Shown here: positions 1 through 8,280 of the stretch, in pieces | Numbering within the stretch: the first letter of the stretch is position 1 | Layout: every line of letters starts with the position of its first letter | Made by a program: the position numbers and the translations under genes | NCBI GenBank assembly: GCA_023253625.1 | Contig: JALRFY010000050.1 | Span: forward strand, 1-36,513 | Length of the DNA stretch: 36,513 nt | Direction of reading: 5' to 3' | DNA from: Akkermansiaceae bacterium | GTDB lineage: Bacteria; Verrucomicrobiota; Verrucomicrobiia; Verrucomicrobiales; Akkermansiaceae | Notes under the pieces: model-generated | What the model was told of the DNA's origin: nothing | What the model saw: the letters and a program-made list of their open reading frames with translations, nothing else | The model's database searches: none

Positions 1-129
1 TGCCTTGGCGTTAACTCCAAGTCTTCGAGCAACACCAACCAATGCCATCGCTGATTCATTGCCGGGTGCAACTACCTCCAAAGAAGTTGAACGACCAGGA
101 TCTGTAAGTGTGCCCTGTGCCAAGAATGC

Positions 130-137
<8 letters not shown>
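1..137 (-). CDS. whiA: Partial WhiA (sporulation/division regulator) fragment, actinobacterial type; runs off the left edge
   Basis: Minus-strand translation in a frame different from moxR gives [46 protein letters not shown], which closely resembles the conserved WhiA segment [36 protein letters not shown] as I recall it. No database search was run. Confidence 0.8.
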
Positions 138-916
<779 letters not shown>

Positions 917-1084
917 AAAATTCGATTCTCTGATTGCGCCAGCGATGACCACAGAGGTGGGCAACCGCCGGTTGAGCGTGTCACCAGCGGTTTTTTTCAC
1001 TAGACCGGCAACAGATGGGCCTTTACGCCACCCTCTCAACCGGTCTTTTCAGGTTTTTTCGCCGATTGATTTCTATTTTGAAAA

Positions 1085-1110
1085 CAAGCTCCCCAAAATC
1101 GGGAAGCTTG
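1085..1110 (-). terminator. Possible Rho-independent terminator downstream of the 2249-aa gene
   Basis: Minus strand reads CAAGCTTCCCGATTTTGGGGAGCTTG followed by TTTTC; near-perfect stem with one bulge. Confidence 0.45.
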
Positions 1111-1264
1111 AATCCATCACCTGCCAGGCGGGCTGTCAGAGATCACCTGCGGTTTGCGGCTCCGGGACTTGCGCGCGCAGCAACAAAGATTTTTGCGGTC
1201 GGAATGCGCCTCCCCGGGTTGAAAACTGAACTTCGCCGCCAACGGCACACTCACTGATCCGGTG

Positions 1265-4200
1265 TCAGTTGTCCGTATTCGGGACCGCTTTCACGCGATA
1301 GAATTCCTTGGCTTTCGTGATCGGGACTTCGAACTTCCATCGCTGGCAGGGCATGTCCGCCGGCGTGATTCCGGTTTGGTTTTCATCCAGGCCCACAGCC
1401 ACATCCAAGGTATCGAATGCCAGGAGGTCGAGCGTGCCTTGGATTTCGTAATTCAAGCCGTTGCCCGTCGCGCTGCCACCGGTCCACACCGTGCCGTTGG
1501 CCGTTCGCGCGAGGAAGGTGACGACGATGTTGCCGTCAGCCTGGCCCACGCTAATCAACGAGGCCGAGGGCACCAACGGATTGCCGTTGAAGGCGAATTC
1601 CGTCAAGTTGTCGAGGCCGTCGCCGTCGGGATCGGCATTCCCGAGCGCGGTGGCGCCGCTGAAGGAGCCGGTTTGTGTGTTCCAATACGCCACCCAATCC
1701 TCATACGGCAGTGTCACGGTGCCGCTGACTGCCACTTGTTGCGGATCCGCGCCCGTGCTGGCGAGGGTGATATTGCCGGAGACCGCACCTGCCGGGGCAT
1801 TGGCCGAGAGGCGCGCATAGACGCTCGTGGATGCCACTGTGCCATCGACCGGCACCAAGGTCAGGCCCGGGGAGAATTCCCCGTCCTGGGTGCTTGCCAG
1901 CTCGAATCCTGCTGGCGCGTCGATCGTGATGTTGGCCGTGAGGTCCGAGCCGTTGACCGTGAACGATTGCACCACCGAGGCATAGCCGCGCGAGGCCTTG
2001 AAACCGTTCAATGCCAAAGGCGTGGCGGAAATCTCCGGCGTGACTGCCGCTCCCACGAAGCCTGAGAGCGCGACGGCTTGGGTTTCTGCGCCGGGGCTGG
2101 TGAGTGTGATGTTGCCCGAGACCGAACCGGAAGGGGCCGTCGGGGCGATGCGGGTGTAAACGGTAGCGGGCATAGTGACTGCGGCACCGATATTTGTCGG
2201 GCCGCCGGAGCCGCCGAAGTTCGCAGCGCCCCAAGTGACCACCGAGCCGTCGGCTTTCAGTGCCGCGAAGGCCCCTTGGGTGGAATACACCGCCGTGACA
2301 TTCGAACTAAGCTGTGAGGCCACGCTGGTGGAGTTTCCGCCACGATTCGCATCGCCCCAAGTGACCACCGAGCCATCCGACTTCAGCGCGGCGAATGCAT
2401 AACTGGAGGAATAAACCGCCGTGACATTCGAACCGAGTTGGGAGGCCACGCTCGTGGAATTCCCGCCGTAGGATTCATCGCCCCAAGTGACCACCGAGCC
2501 ATCGGACTTCAAAGCCGCGAAGGCATAGTCGTTGGAATACACCTCCGTGACATTCGAACCGAGTTGGGATGCCACGCTTGTGGAATCGCCTCCATAACCC
2601 GGAACGCCCCAAGTAACCAACGAGCCGTTCGACTTCAACGCGGCGAAGGCATATAGACTCGAATACACTTTAGTGACATTCGAGGTGAGCTGGGATGCCA
2701 CGCTTGTGGAATTTCCGCCAGAGGGTGCATTGCCCCAAGTGACGACGGAGCCATCGGATTTCAACGCGGCGAAGGCTTGGAATGTCGAGGACACCGAGGT
2801 GACATTCGAGGTAAGGTTGTCCGCGACGCTCGTGGAATTCCCGCCCGCGTTTTCCAAGCCCCAAGTGACCACCGAGCCGTCGCTTTTCAATGCCGCGAAG
2901 GCTGGGACTGTTGAATATACCGCTATAACATTCGAACTGAGCTGGCCGGCCACGCTCGTGGAATTGCCGCCCTGAAATGCATTGCCCCAAGTGACCACCG
3001 AGCCGTCCGACTTGAGCGCAGCGAATGCGCTTGTGTTGGAATAAACCGCCGTGACATTCGAACTGAGCTGACCGGCCACGCTCGTGGAATCCCCGCCGGA
3101 AGATGCCAAGCCCCAAGTGACGACCGAGCCGTCGGTCTTCAGCGCCGCGAAGGCATTACCAGTGGAATATATGGTCGTGACATTCGAACTGAGCTGTTCG
3201 GCCACGCTCGTGGAATCCCCGCCGCTGAATGGGGATCCCCAAGCGACGACCGAACCGTCGTCCTTCAACGCCGCGAAGGCAGATTGGTTTGAATAAACCG
3301 CCGTGACATTCGAGCTGAGCTGGGCGGCCACGCTGGTGGAATTCCCGCCGTCGAATGCGGATCCCCAAGTGACCACCGAGCCGTTGTTGGTGATGGCAGC
3401 GAAAGCAGTGGCGTGGGGAAATTCCTGCCCGTTTCCTAATGACCAAATCTTTCCAGTGGCGGTGGTGAAATTGCCGCCATAAACGCTCTCGATGCGGCCC
3501 GCGGGCTGGTTCACCGGCACGCTTGAGGAGAACGAGGAGTTGTCCAAGGAAACCTGGAAGCCAGATGGCGCCGTCACAGTGACTGTGCCCTGCAGGAGGG
3601 TTCCGTCGACCGTGAACGATTGCGAGGTGGAGGCGTTGCCGGGTGTGGCAGTGAAATTTGCCAGGCTCGCGACCGAGGGGAGGATTTGCGGGGTCTGGTA
3701 GAGCAGGACGAGCGTGTTGTCCTCGCCGAGCGCCATGGTGAACACGCCGCCGGAGGGGACAACCAAGGCTCCCGTGTGGATTGCGAATGCCCCTGCGCTG
3801 AACCCGGTGATACCGCCGGGGAAACGCCCCACCACCCACGAAGCCTGTTTTACGCCGGTGAGCGAGAATTCGCCGAGGGCGGAAATGTTGAAGGCGATTG
3901 GATTTTCAGCGTTGGCATCGAGCGCGAGTGCGCCGGTGGACTCGATGAGGTCGGAGTCCACACCCACGATACCGTTGGTGGAATTCGTTTCCCAGTTCCA
4001 AACCGCGCCACCGGCGAGCGAAACGCCACCGGTGGAGAGCGTTCCGGGGCCGCCATCGCCGGGGGAAATGGCCGCGCCGCTGGCTAGGGTGACCGAGCCT
4101 GTGGAGCCATTGCCCGAGAGCACGGCACCAGATTTCACCTCCACCACGCCGACCGAACCGGTGACGCGCAAGGTGCCGGAGTCCACGGAAACCGGGCCTT

Positions 4201-7200
4201 GAACGGTCGAGGCCAAAGTCAGCGTGTTGTTGCCGAGTTTGACGAGTGTGCCGGGGCCGCTGATTCCGTTCGAGAGTGTGAGGTCATCCGAACGGTTGAT
4301 GGCCAGCACGCTGTTGTTCACGATGGGGCCGGGCACGGTGCCGGTGGTGCCGCCATTGCCGAGTTGGAGCGTTCCGGAGGAAATGATGGTGGGTCCGGAG
4401 AAGGTGTTCGTTCCCGCGAGCACAAGGGTGCCGGGACCGTTGAAGGAAAGACCGCCCGTGCCGGTGATGCTTCCGGTGAGAGTGGCTTGAAGGCTGGTCA
4501 ATGCTTCCGGAGTGAGGTTGAGGGAGGTATTCCCCGGGGTGGAGAAAGTGTGCAGGGTGAAGCCCTCGGCGTTTCCGGTGCCTGTGCTGATGATACCGCC
4601 CGTGGCAACAGGGTCGCCCTTGTAGCGCACAATGACCACGCCCGATCCGCCATCGCCGCCCGCGCCTTGATGTCCCACGCCACCACCGCCCCCGCCGAGT
4701 CCGTTGGTTCCAGCGGTTGCATTGCCCACGGTGCTGCCATTGCCGCCGCCGCCCGCGCCGCCGAGACCGGCGGTTTCCGGAGCACCGGAATTGTTATCCA
4801 TGGCTCCACCACCGCCGCCGCCGGCATAGGTGATCTCTCCGCCAGTGATCGCACTGGCCAAGCCAGCCCCGCCGTTGCCCGCCCTGGTCACATCGGTTCC
4901 GCCAGTGCCGCCTATAGCCCCGGCACCGCCGCCACCGCCGCCAGCCGATCTACCGGCGGAGTCGTCATCCCGTGATGCCCCGCCAGCAAACCCTTGGCCG
5001 GAAGTGCCACTGCCACCCGCCGTTCGTAGATTGTTGCCGGTGCCGCGACCACCACCACCGCCGCCGGAACCACCGGAGTTTCCAACAAATTTCCAGGCCC
5101 CGCCGCCACCGCCGCCGATGGCTGTGAAATTTCCAAAGGTCGAGTTGCCGCCGTTGCCACCCTGCTGGGCGCTTGTCGGTGACGTTCTCGGCCCTCCAGT
5201 GCCGCCAATACCGACTACAACGGGATGCTCTCCTGCGGAGAGCGGCAGGGTGCTGCCTTGGAGAAGACCGCCACCACCGCCACCACCGCCGCCCCAGGCA
5301 CCGGTATCCGTTCCGCTGCCCGCCCCGCCGCCGCCACCGGCCACAATGAGATAGTCCGCGTTCAGTTTCAGGTCGATCGAGTAGCCATCGGTCATGGCAT
5401 AGTCGGCCTCAAGCGTGTTGTTGCCTTTCACACCGGCGAGCGGGAGGATTTCTTGAACCTGCCCTGAAACAGCCACGGTGCGTGTGATGCCCGAAGGACC
5501 ACCTGGGGCAATGATGGTCAAGCCGACTGAGGTGGCGAGATAGATCGTGTTTTCATTCACAAAAACACTCAAGAGGCCGTTGCTGGCCAGGCCGTCAGCA
5601 GTGGTGCGATTGGTGAAAGTGGCACCACCATCATACGAGATGCTCAATCCGCCGCTGGTGGCGGCATAGACCGTGCTCCCCACGACATAAACACCATTGA
5701 CATTATTGTGTCCCAGCCCGTGGGCGGTCGTACGGGTGTTGAAGTTCGTGCCACCATCCGTAGAGATACTCAACCCGCCACCCGTGGCGGCATAGATCGT
5801 ATTGTCGACCACAAAGATGTCCCATACATTCGAGCTGCCGAGTCCGTTGGATGTCGTGCGGCTGGTGAAACTGACACCTCCATTCGTCGAGATCGCCACA
5901 CCCCCGGGCGGCGAGAAGGAATTCATGGCAACATGGACGGTGTTGCCGACCGCGTAAACATCGTCAACAACAGGACTGGACAGTCCGCTCGTCGTATTGC
6001 GGTTGATGAATGTCACTCCGTTGTCATTTGAAATGCTCAGCCCGGCATTGGTGGCGGCATAGACGGAGTTGCCAGCCGCGAAGACGCCGCTGACAAAATT
6101 ACTCCCGAGTCCATCCGCTGTCGTCCGGGTGGTGAAACTGGTCCCGCCATCGGTGGAAATGCATAGCCCGCCATTGGTTGCGACAAAGATCGTGCCGCCG
6201 ACAGCATAGACATCATTGACGTAGTTGTTGGGTAAATTGGAGTTGGCCGTATTGCGGTTGATGAATGTAGCTCCCCCGTCGGTGGAGATGCCTAGCCCTC
6301 CGTTAATCCCGGGTTTTGTTGCAACATAGACGGTGCTGCCGGAGGCGAAGGCAGCTTGCACCAAATTGCTGCCCAGCCCATCCGCCGTGGTTCTTGTGAG
6401 ATAACTCGATCCGCTGGTGATGGCGATGTTTCCGGATACAAGACCGGCCGGAGCCCCTGCGGCGATGCGGGTGTAAACGGTGACGGCTGCAAGGCTGCCA
6501 TCGGTTGGAAAAATGGTGATCGATTTTGAAAATGTGGAATTGTCCGTGGAAACCTGAAAACCAGCGGGTGCCGTGACAATGACCGGTTCGTTGAGTCCAC
6601 TGGCATCGACAGTGAAGGATTGCGATGTGGAGGCGGTGCCGTTGGCGGTGAACAAGCCGCCGAGGCTGGCGGGGTTGGTGGTGATGGTGCCGGTGTAGAC
6701 CCTGCCGGAAAGAGGCACGAGGCGGGTGGTGGCATTGGTGGCCGCGAGGGTGAGGTTGCCGGAAACCAAGCCTTCGGGCGCAGTGGCTGCCAGGCGGACA
6801 TACACGATGGCGGCAGTCACATTGCCACCGGTTTGCGCGAGCGTGAGGTTTTGCGAGAACGAGGAGTTGTTGGTGGAAATCTCGAAATTCGCCGGCGCGG
6901 TGACGGTGATATTCGATCCGATAAGAGTTCCGTTGACGGTGAGGGATTGTGCGGGGGAGGCTTCTCCAGGGGTGGCTGAGAAGTCGGTGAGGCTGGCGGG
7001 GGAGGCGGTGAGGGAAGTGATTTGACCGATCGAAACGCCGCCCGAAGCCGCGTAAACGATGCCCCCGCTTTCGATGACGCTCAAGACATTATTGCTCCCC
7101 AGCCCTTTGGTGGTTGTGAAGTTTGTCCAGCTCGTGCCGTTATTGGTAGAGATGCCCAGCCCACCGCCTTGGGTCGCGGCATAAAGGGTGCCGTCGCTTT

Positions 7201-8014
7201 CGTAGACGCCGCGAACAGTGTCGTTCCCCAACCCGCTATTGGTGACATTTCGGGTGATCCAACTCGTGCCGTTATTGGTCGAGATGCTCAGCCCGCCGTT
7301 CGTCGCGGCGTAGATGGTGCCACCTTTCGCGTAAACGCTGCGGACCACATTGTTCCCCAGCCCGTTGGTGGTGGTGTAGTTTGTCCAGCTCGTGCCGTTA
7401 TCGGTCGAGATGCTCAGCCCGCCATCTGTCGCGGCATAGATGGTGCTGCCGATCGCGTAGACGCCGTAGAGAAAATTGTTCGCCAATCCGCTATTGGTGA
7501 CATTTCGCGTGATCCAACTCGAGCCGTTGTTGGTCGAGATGCTCAGACCGCCGCCCTGGGTCGCAGCATAGATGGTGCTGCCGCTCGCATAGACGCCGTT
7601 GACTGAATTGTTCGCCAGTCCGTTCGCGGTGGTGGAGTTGGTCCAAGTCGTGCCATTGTTGGTTGAAATGCCCAGGCCTCCCCCGAAAGTCCCGGCGTAG
7701 ATGGTGCCGCCGCTCGCATAAACACTAAGGACCAAATTGGCACCCAGCCCATTCGCAGTGGTGGAGTTGGTCCAACTCGCGCCATTGTTGGTCGAGATGC
7801 TCAGGCCGCCTCCATTGGTTGCGGCGTAGATGGTGCCGCCGGTCGCGTAAACGCTATAGACAAAATTGTCCCCCAGCCCGTTCGCGGTGGTGCGGTTTAT
7901 GAAGCTTGTCGGGAATTGGGCGAGGGCCGGGAGGGCGCAGGCGAGCAAGGCGAAGGCGAGCGCGGCGGCGGCGAAAAGCCGGGTGTGGAAAACAGGCGCG
8001 AAGGCTTTATTCAT
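1265..8014 (-). CDS. Giant secreted mosaic protein (2249 aa): two BNR/propeller-like arrays, repeated Ig-like domains, glycine-rich domain, autotransporter-associated (PATR-type) repeat, RCC1-like array, C-terminal DPDGDGLDNLTEFAFNGNP motif
   Basis: Uninterrupted ORF. Signal peptide MNKAFAPVFHTRLFAAAALAFALLACALPALAQ. Repeats GTIYAATNGGGLSISTNNG, AFAALKSDGSVVTWG, DYLIVAGGGGGG..GGSGVVIVRYKG and GGLSFNGPGTLVLAGTNTFSGPTIISSGTLQLGN. The C-terminal motif is common in Verrucomicrobiota surface proteins. Confidence 0.93.
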   Translation of the reverse strand: MNKAFAPVFHTRLFAAAALAFALLACALPALAQFPTSFINRTTANGLGDNFVYSVYATGGTIYAATNGGGLSISTNNGASWTNSTTANGLGANLVLSVYASGGTIYAGTFGGGLGISTNNGTTWTNSTTANGLANNSVNGVYASGSTIYAATQGGGLSISTNNGSSWITRNVTNSGLANNFLYGVYAIGSTIYAATDGGLSISTDNGTSWTNYTTTNGLGNNVVRSVYAKGGTIYAATNGGLSISTNNGTSWITRNVTNSGLGNDTVRGVYESDGTLYAATQGGGLGISTNNGTSWTNFTTTKGLGSNNVLSVIESGGIVYAASGGVSIGQITSLTASPASLTDFSATPGEASPAQSLTVNGTLIGSNITVTAPANFEISTNNSSFSQNLTLAQTGGNVTAAIVYVRLAATAPEGLVSGNLTLAATNATTRLVPLSGRVYTGTITTNPASLGGLFTANGTASTSQSFTVDASGLNEPVIVTAPAGFQVSTDNSTFSKSITIFPTDGSLAAVTVYTRIAAGAPAGLVSGNIAITSGSSYLTRTTADGLGSNLVQAAFASGSTVYVATKPGINGGLGISTDGGATFINRNTANSNLPNNYVNDVYAVGGTIFVATNGGLCISTDGGTSFTTRTTADGLGSNFVSGVFAAGNSVYAATNAGLSISNDNGVTFINRNTTSGLSSPVVDDVYAVGNTVHVAMNSFSPPGGVAISTNGGVSFTSRTTSNGLGSSNVWDIFVVDNTIYAATGGGLSISTDGGTNFNTRTTAHGLGHNNVNGVYVVGSTVYAATSGGLSISYDGGATFTNRTTADGLASNGLLSVFVNENTIYLATSVGLTIIAPGGPSGITRTVAVSGQVQEILPLAGVKGNNTLEADYAMTDGYSIDLKLNADYLIVAGGGGGAGSGTDTGAWGGGGGGGGGLLQGSTLPLSAGEHPVVVGIGGTGGPRTSPTSAQQGGNGGNSTFGNFTAIGGGGGGAWKFVGNSGGSGGGGGGRGTGNNLRTAGGSGTSGQGFAGGASRDDDSAGRSAGGGGGGAGAIGGTGGTDVTRAGNGGAGLASAITGGEITYAGGGGGGAMDNNSGAPETAGLGGAGGGGNGSTVGNATAGTNGLGGGGGGVGHQGAGGDGGSGVVIVRYKGDPVATGGIISTGTGNAEGFTLHTFSTPGNTSLNLTPEALTSLQATLTGSITGTGGLSFNGPGTLVLAGTNTFSGPTIISSGTLQLGNGGTTGTVPGPIVNNSVLAINRSDDLTLSNGISGPGTLVKLGNNTLTLASTVQGPVSVDSGTLRVTGSVGVVEVKSGAVLSGNGSTGSVTLASGAAISPGDGGPGTLSTGGVSLAGGAVWNWETNSTNGIVGVDSDLIESTGALALDANAENPIAFNISALGEFSLTGVKQASWVVGRFPGGITGFSAGAFAIHTGALVVPSGGVFTMALGEDNTLVLLYQTPQILPSVASLANFTATPGNASTSQSFTVDGTLLQGTVTVTAPSGFQVSLDNSSFSSSVPVNQPAGRIESVYGGNFTTATGKIWSLGNGQEFPHATAFAAITNNGSVVTWGSAFDGGNSTSVAAQLSSNVTAVYSNQSAFAALKDDGSVVAWGSPFSGGDSTSVAEQLSSNVTTIYSTGNAFAALKTDGSVVTWGLASSGGDSTSVAGQLSSNVTAVYSNTSAFAALKSDGSVVTWGNAFQGGNSTSVAGQLSSNVIAVYSTVPAFAALKSDGSVVTWGLENAGGNSTSVADNLTSNVTSVSSTFQAFAALKSDGSVVTWGNAPSGGNSTSVASQLTSNVTKVYSSLYAFAALKSNGSLVTWGVPGYGGDSTSVASQLGSNVTEVYSNDYAFAALKSDGSVVTWGDESYGGNSTSVASQLGSNVTAVYSSSYAFAALKSDGSVVTWGDANRGGNSTSVASQLSSNVTAVYSTQGAFAALKADGSVVTWGAANFGGSGGPTNIGAAVTMPATVYTRIAPTAPSGSVSGNITLTSPGAETQAVALSGFVGAAVTPEISATPLALNGFKASRGYASVVQSFTVNGSDLTANITIDAPAGFELASTQDGEFSPGLTLVPVDGTVASTSVYARLSANAPAGAVSGNITLASTGADPQQVAVSGTVTLPYEDWVAYWNTQTGSFSGATALGNADPDGDGLDNLTEFAFNGNPLVPSASLISVGQADGNIVVTFLARTANGTVWTGGSATGNGLNYEIQGTLDLLAFDTLDVAVGLDENQTGITPADMPCQRWKFEVPITKAKEFYRVKAVPNTDN
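2195..3415 (-). repeat. Ten-unit RCC1-like tandem array, 126-bp (42-aa) period
   Basis: Ten copies of AFAALKxDGSVVTWGxxxxGGNSTSVAxQLSSNVTxVYSxxx. The DNA motif gtgacattcgaa recurs exactly 126 bp apart, e.g. 2295 and 2421. Confidence 0.9.
4650..5370 (-). repeat. Glycine-rich low-complexity domain
   Basis: Encodes DYLIVAGGGGGAGSGTDTGAWGGGGGGGGGLLQG...GGSGVVIVRYKGDP; long CCGCCACC-type runs on the + strand. Confidence 0.85.
5490..6415 (-). repeat. Second propeller-like array, seven units
   Basis: Units STVYVATKPGINGGLGIS, GTIFVATNGGLCIS, NSVYAATNAGLSIS, NTVHVAMNSFSPPGGVAIS, NTIYAATGGGLSIS, STVYAATSGGLSIS, NTIYLATSVGLTII. Confidence 0.8.
7020..7900 (-). repeat. First propeller-like array, seven units
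   Basis: Units GTIYAATNGGGLSIS, GTIYAGTFGGGLGIS, STIYAATQGGGLSIS, STIYAATDGGLSIS, GTIYAATNGGLSIS, GTLYAATQGGGLGIS, GIVYAASGGVSIG. Confidence 0.8.
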
Positions 8015-8123
8015 TTCAGTTGGCTGGTTGCTGGGAAATTGCTTTTGGCGGGAGGGCTGCTAAACAGCGGTGCTCCTTGAATACGGAGCGGAAATGTCTA
8101 GGATCACCCGGAGATGCCTTCAA

Positions 8124-8142
8124 TCTTGTTACGGTAACAAGA
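8124..8142. promoter_or_regulatory. Candidate operator: 19-bp perfect inverted repeat in the divergent intergenic region
   Basis: TCTTGTTAC-G-GTAACAAGA, 9-bp perfect arms around one central base. Confidence 0.6.
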
Positions 8143-8280
8143 CGGTGTTTGCAGGCACGTATGGAGCGGGTCCTTCTTCATGAATGCAGCCGGCCGGAAA
8201 CCTGCGAAACTCACACCTTATTCGTATCCCAAAGGTTGGCATGGGCGCTCATTTGCCCCAAAGTGGCCGTCTTGAAGAAA

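Noticed and set aside
2195-3415. CRISPR-like regular repetition
   Set aside because: 126-bp units are in-frame protein repeats with no short repeat/unique spacer alternation and no cas genes.
1262-8063. Many + strand ORFs opposite the 2249-aa gene (e.g. 4199-4975, 4830-5354, 7022-7606)
   Set aside because: Low-complexity Pro/Arg/Ala-rich translations arising antisense to glycine-rich and repeat codons; the minus-strand frame has a signal peptide and recognisable domains throughout.
7906-8280. N-terminal extension of the TonB receptor ORF (MSGIGRGPGGRRRARRR...)
   Set aside because: Arg-rich, antisense to the mosaic gene signal peptide and spanning the palindrome; the signal peptide follows the ATG at 8281.
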